Source: DATLGB01 sp963740765 | GTDB lineage: Bacteria > Actinomycetota > Thermoleophilia > Solirubrobacterales > Solirubrobacteraceae | Length of the DNA stretch: 64,000 nt | Direction of reading: 5' to 3' | NCBI GenBank assembly: GCA_963740765.1 | Contig: CAVUFN010000008.1 | Span: forward strand, 434,001 to 498,000 | Part shown: piece after piece, positions 16,789 through 25,244 of the stretch | Layout: each line of letters opens with the position of its first letter | Position numbering within the stretch: position 1 is the first letter of the stretch | The notes under the pieces: model-generated | Seen by the model: the letters and a program-made list of their open reading frames with translations, nothing else | Database searches by the model: none | What the model was told of the DNA's origin: nothing | Translations under genes and position numbers: made by a program

Positions 16789-18383
16789 CGCCGCCCAACC
16801 TGATCCTGCTGGTGACCGATCAGCAGCGGGCGCCGATGCACTGGCCCGACGACCCGGCGTGGCTCGACGCCCTGATGCCCAACGACGCCGAGCTGCGGCG
16901 GACCGGCATGCGCTTCGACCGTGCCTTCATCGCGACAGCGATGTGCTCACCGAGCCGTGCCTCGCTGCTCACCGGCACCTATCCCGCGCGCCACGGCGTC
17001 AAGCTCACGCTCACCTACGGCGACCTGTTCCCCGACCGCAGGCACGCACCGGACGCGGCTCGCACGGCGCTGGCGATCGCGCGCTCGGGCGAGGTCCCGC
17101 GCGCTCGCGTCGCCAGGAGCTTCCTGCGCGGCGCTCTGCGGATCGGCGAGAAGGGCGGCAACGAGCCGGAGTTGCCGCCCGGCATCCCGACGCTGGCCAC
17201 GCGCCTGCGCGCGCTCGGCTACCACGTCGCCCTCAAGGGGAAGTGGCACCTCACCAAGCCGGTGACCGGGGAGTGGAGCCCGGCCGATGCCGAGCGCATC
17301 GAGCGCGATCACGGCTTCGCCGACTGGGACCCGAGCGACGCCGGCGGCGACGCCAAGGCGCGCTCGTTCGGCGGCGGCCTGGCCGGGCCGTGCGGCGCCG
17401 GCTGGGACGAGGAGTACACGCGCCAGATGGAGGCGTGGCTCGGCCGAGAGGACCTGCCTGAGCCGTTCTGCCTGGTCTGGAACCTGATCAACCCGCACGA
17501 CGTGCTCGGCTATCCGCACTCCTTCGCCACGGGCGGCTACGCGCTCGACGAGTTCGCCGACCTCGACATCCCGCTGCCGGCCACGATCGACGAGGACCTG
17601 CGCACCAAGCCGACCGTCCAGGCGCTGATGAAGATCGGCCAGACCGCCTACCTGGGGGCCTTGCGCGGGCGCGAGCAGCAGCGGCGGTACGTGCGGTTCT
17701 ACGCGCATCTGCACCGCGTCGTGGACGAGAAGATCGGGCGGCTGCTCGACCAGCTCGGCAGCGCCGGCGACCCGGCGTCGCTGCGGTCGCGGACCGTGGT
17801 CGTACGGACGTCGGACCACGGCGAGCTCGGCCTCTCGCACGGGGGCATGCGCCAGAAGATGTTCAACGCCTACGAGGAGGCCCTGCGCGTCCCGCTCGTG
17901 GTGTCCAGCCCGCGGCTGTTCGACGCGCCGCAGTCGACAGGGGCGCTCGTGTCGCTGGTCGACGTCGTCCCGACGCTGCTGGGGCTCGCGGGCACCGAGC
18001 GCCGGGACCCGGCGCTGGACGGGTACGACCTCGGGCCGATCTTGCGCGGGGAGCGCGACACGGTGCGCGACGCCGTCCTGTTCACCTTCGACGACCATCA
18101 GGCCGGGACCGCCTTCCTGGAGGCGCCGGGCCAGCCCAACCGCATCCGCTGCGTGCGCGACGAGCGCTTCAAGTACGCGGTCTATCTCGACCCGGCGGGC
18201 CGAGCGGGTCCCGAGTACGAGCTGTACGACCTCGCCGCCGATCCCGACGAGGCCGACAACCTCGTCGACAAGGCCACCGGCACGCCGCGGACCGCGATCG
18301 CCCGCGCCGAGCTGCCGCGGCTGCGCGACCGGCTCGCCGACCTCTGCGCCCGGGTGGGCGTCACCGAGCCGGCCCTGCCCTGA
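16785..18383 (+). CDS. Sulfatase (Cys-type, formylglycine-dependent)
   Basis: A 532-residue sulfatase of the alkaline-phosphatase superfamily. The N-terminal NLILLVTDQQR carries the metal aspartate. CSPSRASLLTG at 54-64 is the C-x-P-x-R sulfatase signature whose Cys54 is converted to formylglycine. Further family blocks are GKWHLTK, a VVVRTSDHGELGLSHGG metal segment and the late KYAVYLDPAG. No signal peptide is seen, so the enzyme as read is cytoplasmic, whereas the upstream sulfotransferase is exported. The converting enzyme (FGE) is not in the window. It overlaps the ASST gene by ATGA, so the two are co-expressed under the TetR-facing promoter. It ends 9 bases from the convergent FAD oxidase gene. 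Confidence 0.93.
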   Translation: MTPPNLILLVTDQQRAPMHWPDDPAWLDALMPNDAELRRTGMRFDRAFIATAMCSPSRASLLTGTYPARHGVKLTLTYGDLFPDRRHAPDAARTALAIARSGEVPRARVARSFLRGALRIGEKGGNEPELPPGIPTLATRLRALGYHVALKGKWHLTKPVTGEWSPADAERIERDHGFADWDPSDAGGDAKARSFGGGLAGPCGAGWDEEYTRQMEAWLGREDLPEPFCLVWNLINPHDVLGYPHSFATGGYALDEFADLDIPLPATIDEDLRTKPTVQALMKIGQTAYLGALRGREQQRRYVRFYAHLHRVVDEKIGRLLDQLGSAGDPASLRSRTVVVRTSDHGELGLSHGGMRQKMFNAYEEALRVPLVVSSPRLFDAPQSTGALVSLVDVVPTLLGLAGTERRDPALDGYDLGPILRGERDTVRDAVLFTFDDHQAGTAFLEAPGQPNRIRCVRDERFKYAVYLDPAGRAGPEYELYDLAADPDEADNLVDKATGTPRTAIARAELPRLRDRLADLCARVGVTEPALP

Positions 18384-18392
18384 TCTTCCGCC

Positions 18393-19724
18393 CTAGATCC
18401 CCTGGCGGATGCGGAACCGGTCGTCCGGGTCGTAGCGGCGCTTGATCGCCCGCAGGCGCGGGAGGTTGTCGCCGTACCAGGCGTGCAGGTGGCCGCGCAG
18501 GGAGGGGTCGGGGTAGTTCTGGTAGGCCTCGCCGTTCCCGTGGGGCGCCAGACGGCGATGGGCTTCCGCCACCCTCGCCTTGGCCGGCCCGATCGCGCCG
18601 TAGGAGAGGATCTGGACGCTGAAGCGCGCGTCGCGGTGGACGAACGCAGTGGCGCCGGCCGGGACGTCGGCGATGGCGCCGCCGTAGGCGTCGAGGATCA
18701 GCACCGTGGTTCGGGAGGCGTCGACGAAGGCGGCGCGCGCGGCGGCGTCGAGGCGCCGGCCCACGTACAGGGAGGCGGCGGCGAACGAGGTCCGCTCGCC
18801 CGGGGTCTCCCAGCGCCGCTGCACGGCCAGGAACTCATCCGATCCGGTGCTCATCTGCCCGCCTGGGATCCGGGTGAGCGGAGCGATCAGCCGCTGCAGC
18901 GACGCCTCGGAGCCGAACGACTGGCCGACCACCGTCACGCGGTCGGACTGCATGGTCATGAACACCGAGGCCTCGCGGGGCGCGCGCGGGGCGACGTCGT
19001 CCCAGGTGGCCAGGGCCTCGTCGGCGGACTCGCGCGGGAAGGACCCGAAGCACCAGGCCGCCCGCCGCGCCGCGAAGGTGCGCACGTGGAGGCGGGTCAC
19101 GATCCCGAAGTTGCCACCGCCGCCCCGGAGCGCCCAGAACAGGTCGCCATCGCGGACGTTGCGGCGCAGCCGGCCGTCGGCGGTCACGACGTCGACCGCC
19201 TCGATGGTGTCCAGCGTCAGCCCGTGGCGGCGGCCGGCGAAGCCCATCCCGCCGCCGAGCGCGAGCCCGCCGACGCCGACCGTCGGACACGTCCCCGCCG
19301 CCCAGCCGCGTCCGTGGCGGGCGAGGGCGCTGTAGACGTCCCCGATCCGAGCGCCGGCGCCGATCCGGGCCACCGCGCCGGAGCGGATGCCGTTCAGGTG
19401 GCGCAGGTCGACCACGACGGCATCGTCGGAGGTCGAGGCGCCGTTGTAGGCGTGCCCGCCCGAGCGCGCGACGAGCGCGACGCCGCGGTCACCGGCCCAG
19501 CGGACCACAGCCTGGACGTCGCGGGCGTCGAGCGGGCGCACGACGGCGGGCGGGCGGACGTGGTCCCAGCGCGTGTCGAAGACCAGGCGCGCCTTGTCGT
19601 AGCCGCGTCCCCCCGGCACGAACACCGGGCCGCGGACGGCGGCGCGCAGCCCGCGCGGTGCGGCGTCGGCGCGCGGCGCCAGGGCCAGCCCGGCCGCGCC
19701 GACGACGAACGTCCTCCTTCTCAC
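18393..19724 (-). CDS. Tat-exported FAD-linked oxidase (berberine-bridge-enzyme type)
   Basis: A 443-residue flavoprotein. The start MRRRTFVVGAAGLALA looks like a twin-arginine signal. The PCMH-type FAD domain (about 60-230) has RSGGHAYNG, whose histidine is the usual 8-alpha FAD attachment site. GTCPTVGVGGLALGGGMGF follows, and its cysteine sits where berberine-bridge-type enzymes form the second, 6-S-cysteinyl bond. The C-terminal BBE domain ends YGDNLPRLRAIKRRYDPDDR. Bicovalent FAD is therefore likely. The GTG start overlaps the stop of the P5C dehydrogenase gene (GTGA), placing it last in the proline operon. The substrate is unknown; the family oxidises sugars, alcohols and alkaloids. Confidence 0.9.
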   Translation of the reverse strand: MRRRTFVVGAAGLALAPRADAAPRGLRAAVRGPVFVPGGRGYDKARLVFDTRWDHVRPPAVVRPLDARDVQAVVRWAGDRGVALVARSGGHAYNGASTSDDAVVVDLRHLNGIRSGAVARIGAGARIGDVYSALARHGRGWAAGTCPTVGVGGLALGGGMGFAGRRHGLTLDTIEAVDVVTADGRLRRNVRDGDLFWALRGGGGNFGIVTRLHVRTFAARRAAWCFGSFPRESADEALATWDDVAPRAPREASVFMTMQSDRVTVVGQSFGSEASLQRLIAPLTRIPGGQMSTGSDEFLAVQRRWETPGERTSFAAASLYVGRRLDAAARAAFVDASRTTVLILDAYGGAIADVPAGATAFVHRDARFSVQILSYGAIGPAKARVAEAHRRLAPHGNGEAYQNYPDPSLRGHLHAWYGDNLPRLRAIKRRYDPDDRFRIRQGI

Positions 19725-21253
19725 ACCACCAAGCCGTGGCGCATGGTGTTCTCCGTCACCACGCGCGGCTCGACGAACTGCAGCAGGTATCCCGGGCCGC
19801 CGGCCTTGGTGCCCGTCCCCGACAGCTTGTTGCCGCCGAAGGGCTGGCGGGCGACCATCGCGCCGGTGATCCCGCGGTTGACGTAGAGGTTGCCGACGGG
19901 CAGCCGGTCGGCGATGCGGTCGACGACGTCGGGATTGCGGCAGAACAGCCCGGCCGTCAGCGCGAACGGCAGCGCCTCGATCCGGTCGCACGCGTCGTCG
20001 GTCGAGCGGACGGGCTCGATGGTCAGCAGCGGCGCGAACACCTCCGTGGTCAGCACCTCGGCGTCGGCGGGGAGGTCGGCGAGCAGCGTCGGCGGCGCGA
20101 AGAAGCCGCCGTCGGGCAGCTCGGTCACCTGCGCGGCGACTCGGCCGGCCTCCGCAGCGAAGCGCGCGTGGCGCTCCCGCGACTCCGCCTCGATGACGGC
20201 GGGGACCTCGGTGGACAGCGACGACGCCGGCCCGACCTCGAGCAGCTCGACCGCCCCGGCGAGGCGCTCGACGACCCGGTCGTGGATCGCCTCGTGGCAG
20301 AGCACCCGCGCCGCGGCCGAGCACTTCTGCCCGGCGTAGTCGAAGGCGGACGCCACCAGTGCCGGGACGACCTCGTCCGGGTCGGCATCCGAGTCGACGA
20401 TCACGCAGTTCTTGCCGCCCATCTCGATGACGCAGCGCTTGAGGTGCTGCTGGCCGTCGCGGACCTCGGCGGCGGAGCGGACGATCTCCAACCCGACCTG
20501 GTTGGAGCCGGTGAAGGCGATCGTGTGGACACGCGCGTCCTCGACCAGTTGCGCGCCGACGTCCCCGAGCCCGGTCAGGACCTGGAAGACGCCGTCCGGG
20601 AGCCCCGCCTCGCGCAGGGCGTCCGCGAGCACCATCGCGCAGCCGGGCGCCTGCTCGGCGGGCTTGAGCACGACCGTGTTGCCCGTCGCCAGGCCGGCCG
20701 CGCTCATCCCCAGCGGAATGGCGAGCGGGAAGTTCCACGGTGCGATGACGGCGACGACGCCGCGCGGCGCGTAGCGCAGCTCGTTGCGCTCGCCCGGGAC
20801 CTGCAGCAGCGAGATCGAGCGGTCCAGCTCGACGGCGCCGCGGGCGTAGTACTCGAGGAAGTCGATCGCCTCGCAGACGTCGGCGTCGGCCTCGGGCCAC
20901 GGCTTGCCGCATTCGCGCAGGGCCAGCGCGGCGAGGCGCAACCGGTCCCGGCGCAGGGAGGCGGCGGCCTTGACGAGGATGTCGGCCCGCTCGCGCGCCG
21001 GCGTCGCGGCCCAGCGTTTCGCTGCGCGGCGGGCGGTGTCGAGCGCCGCGTCGACCTCGTCGCGCGACGCGGCGCGCGCCGTCGCGACCACGCGGTCGGT
21101 GTGGCAGGGGTCGACGGACACGACGTCCCCGCCGCCGTTGACCTGCAGCGGCAGCTCGGCGTCGAGCGACGTCAGCGCGTCGTGGAGCGACGCGCGCACC
21201 GGCGCCCGCCGCAGCTCCAGGACGGGCTCGTTACGGAAGGGCGAGAAGCTCAT
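19721..21253 (-). CDS. pruA: L-glutamate gamma-semialdehyde (P5C) dehydrogenase
   Basis: A 510-residue NAD-dependent aldehyde dehydrogenase that finishes proline breakdown to glutamate. Catalytic Glu277 (EMGGKN) and nucleophile Cys311 (GQKCSAAAR) are present, with APWNFPLAIP, LKPAEQAP and FTGSNQVG binding the cofactor. The long N-terminus and FGGNKLSGTGTKAGGPGYL near the C-terminus fit the PruA/RocA group rather than general ALDHs. Its start lies 23 bases inside the end of the proline dehydrogenase gene, and its stop overlaps the FAD oxidase start, so the catabolic pair is translationally linked. Confidence 0.95.
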   Translation of the reverse strand: MSFSPFRNEPVLELRRAPVRASLHDALTSLDAELPLQVNGGGDVVSVDPCHTDRVVATARAASRDEVDAALDTARRAAKRWAATPARERADILVKAAASLRRDRLRLAALALRECGKPWPEADADVCEAIDFLEYYARGAVELDRSISLLQVPGERNELRYAPRGVVAVIAPWNFPLAIPLGMSAAGLATGNTVVLKPAEQAPGCAMVLADALREAGLPDGVFQVLTGLGDVGAQLVEDARVHTIAFTGSNQVGLEIVRSAAEVRDGQQHLKRCVIEMGGKNCVIVDSDADPDEVVPALVASAFDYAGQKCSAAARVLCHEAIHDRVVERLAGAVELLEVGPASSLSTEVPAVIEAESRERHARFAAEAGRVAAQVTELPDGGFFAPPTLLADLPADAEVLTTEVFAPLLTIEPVRSTDDACDRIEALPFALTAGLFCRNPDVVDRIADRLPVGNLYVNRGITGAMVARQPFGGNKLSGTGTKAGGPGYLLQFVEPRVVTENTMRHGLVV

Positions 21254-22565
21254 CGACGGAGGCTCCGGAGGACTGGGCCAGCAGGAAGGAGTCGTTGCTC
21301 GTGTTCTCGAGCAGGCGTCGGACCAGGTAGGCCATGCCGGCGACGAGGTCCCCGACCGGGCAGTACGCGCGCACCCGGAAGCCGCGGGCGGCGAGCGCGT
21401 CCTGCAGCGGGTCGCCGAGGCCGCGCAGGACCTGCAGCTCGAGGTCGGAGTCCGCGTGGCCGGCGCCGCGGTTGTAGGCGATCGCGTGGGCGACCGAGCG
21501 CAGGTTGTGGGAGGCGACGGCGAGGCGGATACCGGACCCGCGCGCGTCGATCAGCGTGCGGGTCAGGGCCTCGAAGTTGCGGTCGCTGTCGGCCTTCTCC
21601 TCGAACACCGGGACGGGCCAGCCGTGCTGGCGGGCCTCCACGAGCTCGTGGTCCCAGTACGCGCCCTTGACCAGCCGCACGGTCAACGGGTGCGCGCGCT
21701 TCACCCGGCCGGCCCAGTCGAGGATCAGCGCGGCGGTGTCGGGCGAGTCGCGCAGGTAGGCCTGCAGGACGACGCCGGCGCTGGGGCCGTCGGCGAACTC
21801 GTCCTCGGCGAGCAGGTCGAGGATCAGCTCGGTGACGGCGTCGCGCGAGTCGAGCGACTCCATGTCGATGTGCAGGTGGGCGCCGAGGTCGCGGGCCTGG
21901 CGCAGTAGCTCGCGCAGGCGGCCGGCGGCGTCGCGCTGCCCGCGCTCGGGCGCGTCGGCGCGCAGCAGCGGCGTCAGGGCGGACACCTTGACGGACAGGT
22001 TGGCCCGGGGCAGGGGCCCGAGGCCGTCGGCCTCCAGCAGCGGCCGCGCGGACCAGCCCTCCGTCTCCCGGGTCAGGACGGTCAGCGCCTCGCCGCAGCG
22101 CTCGGCGTAGCGCTGCGCCTCGGCGGTCGTCACCGTCGCCTCGCCGAGCAGGTCGACGGTCGCGGCGACGCCCTCCTTCCACAGGTCCTTGAACTCGCCC
22201 ATCGCAGCCGCGGGGGACTCGCCGACGATGAAGCGGTGCGCCATGTGCTTGACGCCCGCGGCAGCGGCGGCGCCCAGGGCGGCGCGACCCGGTCGCGAGG
22301 CGCCCATCTTCAGCGCCGCGGAGATCGGCGGCGGGGCGTTCTCGACCTCGCCGAGGAACCCGGTCAGGTGGCGCGCGAGATCGTCGACCCCGCGGCAGGC
22401 CGGCACGACGTCGACGAAGCGAAACAGGGCGGCCTTGAGCTCCTGGTCGGCCGAGGCGAGCTCCATCGCCCGCTCGTCGACGACCTTGATCGGGTTCTTG
22501 GAGGCGGCGGGAAGCGCGGCGTAGAGGTCACGACCGACCGTCCGCAGCTCGCCTTCGAGATCCAT
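21231..22565 (-). CDS. Proline dehydrogenase
   Basis: A 444-residue FAD-dependent TIM-barrel enzyme oxidising proline to P5C. It is longer than the ~300-residue monofunctional enzymes and carries an N-terminal helical stretch. Family motifs are NLSVKVSALTP, HIDMESLDSRD, VVLQAYLRDS, RLVKGAYWDHE, VASHN and the late RVRAYCPVGDL. I use ATG at 22565; an upstream GTG at 22577 is possible. Separate PRODH and P5C dehydrogenase genes agree with non-proteobacterial PutA organisation. A TAGTGT hexamer 8 bases upstream suggests that it can also be transcribed on its own, although the methyltransferase gene upstream overlaps it by 38 bases. Confidence 0.94.
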   Translation of the reverse strand: MDLEGELRTVGRDLYAALPAASKNPIKVVDERAMELASADQELKAALFRFVDVVPACRGVDDLARHLTGFLGEVENAPPPISAALKMGASRPGRAALGAAAAAGVKHMAHRFIVGESPAAAMGEFKDLWKEGVAATVDLLGEATVTTAEAQRYAERCGEALTVLTRETEGWSARPLLEADGLGPLPRANLSVKVSALTPLLRADAPERGQRDAAGRLRELLRQARDLGAHLHIDMESLDSRDAVTELILDLLAEDEFADGPSAGVVLQAYLRDSPDTAALILDWAGRVKRAHPLTVRLVKGAYWDHELVEARQHGWPVPVFEEKADSDRNFEALTRTLIDARGSGIRLAVASHNLRSVAHAIAYNRGAGHADSDLELQVLRGLGDPLQDALAARGFRVRAYCPVGDLVAGMAYLVRRLLENTSNDSFLLAQSSGASVDELLALP

Positions 22566-23454
22566 CGGCGGGCACACTACCCCGCGCGACCAGCGCCATC
22601 CGGTCCCGGAAGTCCGGCGTCCACAGCCCGTCCGCGAAACCGATCAGCTCGAAGGCCTTGACGATCGCCCGCGCCAGGGCCGGCGAGTACCCGCTCAGGC
22701 GGCTGGCGTAGTAGCGGATCGTGAACGTCTTGGGCGCCGTCGTGACCTCGAGCACGCCGTAGCCGGCCCGCTCCAGCAGCAGCGACAGCGAGTGGCGGGA
22801 GAAGTACTGGACGTGCGTGGGGATGACGCCCCACCAGCGCGCGCCGAGCCGGCGCGCCAGCCGGCTGCCCGAGTCCGGCAGCGTCAGGTAGAGCACGCCG
22901 CCGGGCGCGAGCAGGGTGTCGATGTGGCGCAGCGCCGCAAGCGGGTCGGTGAGGTGCTCGATGACGTCGCCGAGCACGATCGCGTCGAACGCGCCCTCCG
23001 GGAGGTCGGCGGCGAGGAGGTCCTGCTCGAGGACATCGAGGTTGAAGCGGTCGCGCGCGTACGCGGCCGCGAACGCCGACGGCTCGACGCCCGTGACGTC
23101 CCACCCGCGACCGCGTGCCTCCACGAGCATGAAGCCGACCCAGCAGCCGAGGTCGAGCAGGCGCCCGACCCGGACGTGGCGCTCGATCTGGTCCAGCGAC
23201 GTCCGGGCGGTGACGCCCTGGCCCCGCGCCTCCTCGATGTAGTGGTCGGCCCGCGCGCCGACGTAGAGCGTGAGCAGGTCGTCCTCGGAGGGCATGTGCG
23301 CGAGCTGGCGATGCCCACAGGCGGCGCACTCGTCGATGTCGTCGAGCGCGGTGCCGTAGGCGTCGGTGGTGGGGATGAGCCCGCGCTCGTCGAGGTCCCG
23401 CCCGACGCGCAGCGCCAGCGACAGCGGGCCTTTGCCGCACGCCGAGCACGTCAT
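22528..23454 (-). CDS. Class I SAM methyltransferase with N-terminal zinc-ribbon
   Basis: A 308-residue protein. The N-terminal ~50 residues carry two cysteine pairs (CSACG at 3-7 and CAACGH near 45) that look like a zinc ribbon. The SAM fold follows with motif I LLDLGCWVGFMLVEA, an acidic VTGVEPS, and FDAIVLGDVIEHLTDP. A C-terminal region contains LTLPDSGSRLARR and WWGVIPTHVQYFS, as in sugar or glycan methyltransferases of the Methyltransf_23 type. The ATG at 23454 overlaps the upstream methyltransferase stop (ATGA), and its 3' end overlaps proline dehydrogenase by 38 bases. The substrate cannot be named; the nearby glycosyltransferases make a glycan acceptor plausible. Confidence 0.86.
   Translation of the reverse strand: MTCSACGKGPLSLALRVGRDLDERGLIPTTDAYGTALDDIDECAACGHRQLAHMPSEDDLLTLYVGARADHYIEEARGQGVTARTSLDQIERHVRVGRLLDLGCWVGFMLVEARGRGWDVTGVEPSAFAAAYARDRFNLDVLEQDLLAADLPEGAFDAIVLGDVIEHLTDPLAALRHIDTLLAPGGVLYLTLPDSGSRLARRLGARWWGVIPTHVQYFSRHSLSLLLERAGYGVLEVTTAPKTFTIRYYASRLSGYSPALARAIVKAFELIGFADGLWTPDFRDRMALVARGSVPADGSRRRAADGRS
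22574..22579 (-). promoter_or_regulatory. Candidate -10 element (TAGTGT) before proline dehydrogenase
   Basis: TAGTGT on the minus strand ends 8 bases before the ATG at 22565, the spacing expected for a leaderless start. It lies inside the end of the upstream methyltransferase gene. No clear -35 is visible. Confidence 0.35.
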
Positions 23455-24242
23455 CGCTGTGCCACGGCCCAGATGTCGTTGCCGGCGAACAGGCGGAACA
23501 GGCGGACGGCAGCGAGGCGCTGCCCGGCGCGCATGAACCACGAGTCCTTCAGGCCCTCCGTGGTGTGATGGCTGCCGTCGCGGACGATGGCGGCGTCGAT
23601 CCACACCCGCGGCGCGGCGAACCCGGCCCGGCGCAGCGCGCGACGCAGCCCGTGCAGCGTCTGCTCGCGGGCGTGGTAGGCCTTGCTCGCAGCCACCCAC
23701 GCCTCCAGGTTGCGCACCGTGGCGCCGTGGCCGGCGGCGATCAGCGGCCAGCGGGCGATCGGCCAGGTGACGCGCAGGAAGAGCCGGTTGGGCGCGGTGT
23801 GCAGGACGAGCCGCCCGCCGGGGCGGAGCACCCGGAACGCCTCGCCCAGCATCGCCTCGGCGTCGGCGGGGACCAGGTGCTCGATGACGTCGCCGCTCAG
23901 CACCGCGTCGAAGGACGCGTCCGGCCACGGCAGGGCGGTGACGTCGCCCTGGACGACCTCCGCACCGTCGACGCCGTCGAGCGTGTCCCGCGAGATCCGG
24001 ACGGCCGCCTCGGCGTAGTCGAGCCCCGCGACGGCGGCGCCGGCCGCCGCGCAGGCCAGCAGGACCTCGCCGCGCCCGCACCCGAGATCGAGGACGCGCA
24101 TCCCCGGCCGGGGCCCGAGCTTGGCCACCTGGCGCCGCTTCAGCGGGGACAGCCCGCGCCCGGCGTGGAACTCGTCCGCGCCCTCGCAGGTGTTGGACAG
24201 GAAGTAGGTGTCGTCGTAGACGTGCGGGGAGATCCGTTTCAC
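23451..24242 (-). CDS. Class I SAM methyltransferase
   Basis: A 263-residue protein of the Methyltransf_11/25 type. Motif I is VLDLGCGRGEVLLA (about residue 50), followed by VAGLDYAEAAV, VVQGDVTALPWPDASFDAV and a GDVIEHLVPAD post-II segment. The C-terminal half contains HTAPNRLFLR and ends with FAGNDIWAVAQR. The GTG start at 24242 faces a GT2 gene divergently with a 32-base gap. A minus-strand TAGGGT (24255-24260) lies 12 bases upstream and could be its -10. It is the first gene of the minus-strand run ending in the proline catabolic genes, though its function fits the glycan cluster on its other side. Confidence 0.86.
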   Translation of the reverse strand: MKRISPHVYDDTYFLSNTCEGADEFHAGRGLSPLKRRQVAKLGPRPGMRVLDLGCGRGEVLLACAAAGAAVAGLDYAEAAVRISRDTLDGVDGAEVVQGDVTALPWPDASFDAVLSGDVIEHLVPADAEAMLGEAFRVLRPGGRLVLHTAPNRLFLRVTWPIARWPLIAAGHGATVRNLEAWVAASKAYHAREQTLHGLRRALRRAGFAAPRVWIDAAIVRDGSHHTTEGLKDSWFMRAGQRLAAVRLFRLFAGNDIWAVAQR

Positions 24243-24274
24243 AGGCGGCGCGCCACCCTAACCTTCCCTCCGCT

Positions 24275-25243
24275 TTGCGCGATCGAGGCTTGATCAGCGT
24301 CGTCACGCCGATGCACGACGAGGAGGACAACGCCCGGTCGCTGTACGAGCGCGTCGCCGCGACCCTGGAGACGTGCGACTGGGAGCTGGTGGTCGTCGAC
24401 GACGGCAGCAAGGACGGCACCGCCCGCGTCCTGACCGAGATCGCGGCCGCCGACCCGCGCGTGAAGGTGATCTACCTGTCGCGCAACTTCGGCCACCAGG
24501 CGGCGATCACGGCGGGCCTCGAGCACGCGCGCGGTGACGCCGTCGTGATGATCGACGCCGACCTCCAGGACCCGCCGGAGCTGATCCCCGAGATGGTCGA
24601 GCGCTGGCGGGACGGCGCCGACGTCGTCTACGCCGTCCGCGAGACGCGCGAGGGGGAGACGCGCATGAAGCTCTGGACCGCGCACATCTTCTACCGCCTG
24701 ATGGCGCGGATGGCCCAGCTCGAGCTGCCCGTCGACTCCGGCGACTTCCGCCTCATGGACCGGCGGGCGCTGGACGCGCTGCTGGCGATGCCCGAGCGTG
24801 CCCGCTTCCTGCGCGGGATGACCGTCTGGATCGGCTTCACGCAGACCGCCGTCCCCTACAAGCGCGACGCCCGGGTGGCGGGGCAGACGAAGTTCACGAT
24901 GCGCAGGATGATCCGCTTCTCCTTCGACGCGATCTCGAGCTTCTCGTACTTCCCGCTGCAGCTCGCGACGCTGATCGGGTTCTTCATCAGCGTGATCGCC
25001 TTCCTGGCCATCCCGGCGACGGTGATCGCCCGCTACAGCGACCTCTTCGTCCCCGGCATCTCGACGACCCTGATCATCGTGCTGCTGCTCGGCGGCATCC
25101 AGCTGATGACGCTCGGGGTGATCGGCGAGTACGTCGGTCGCATCTACGACGAGGTCAAGCGGCGCCCGCTGTACGTGGTGCGCGAGACGACGAACATCGA
25201 CTCCGACGCGGTCGGCCCCCGCCCCGCGGGCGTCGTCGAATGA
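24275..25243 (+). CDS. GT2 glycosyltransferase, polyprenyl-phosphate type (GtrB/DPM1-like)
   Basis: A 322-residue enzyme with an N-terminal GT-A domain: ISVVTPMHDEEDNA, LVVVDDGSKDGT, LSRNFGHQAAI and the metal site MIDADLQDPPE. Two C-terminal membrane segments follow (about 230-255 and 265-290), the second ending in LGVIGEYVGRIYDEVKRRP. That combination is typical of enzymes that load a sugar onto undecaprenyl phosphate at the cytoplasmic face. The start is TTG at 24275; a second in-frame TTG at 24290 (MISVVTP) is equally credible. It opens a plus-strand glycan operon. Confidence 0.93.
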   Translation: MRDRGLISVVTPMHDEEDNARSLYERVAATLETCDWELVVVDDGSKDGTARVLTEIAAADPRVKVIYLSRNFGHQAAITAGLEHARGDAVVMIDADLQDPPELIPEMVERWRDGADVVYAVRETREGETRMKLWTAHIFYRLMARMAQLELPVDSGDFRLMDRRALDALLAMPERARFLRGMTVWIGFTQTAVPYKRDARVAGQTKFTMRRMIRFSFDAISSFSYFPLQLATLIGFFISVIAFLAIPATVIARYSDLFVPGISTTLIIVLLLGGIQLMTLGVIGEYVGRIYDEVKRRPLYVVRETTNIDSDAVGPRPAGVVE

Positions 25244-25244
25244 C

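Noticed and set aside
18393..20912. A 839-codon fusion of the FAD oxidase with upstream sequence
   Set aside because: The upstream part is antisense-frame noise over the P5C dehydrogenase gene; the GTG at 19724 with a Tat-like signal is the natural start.
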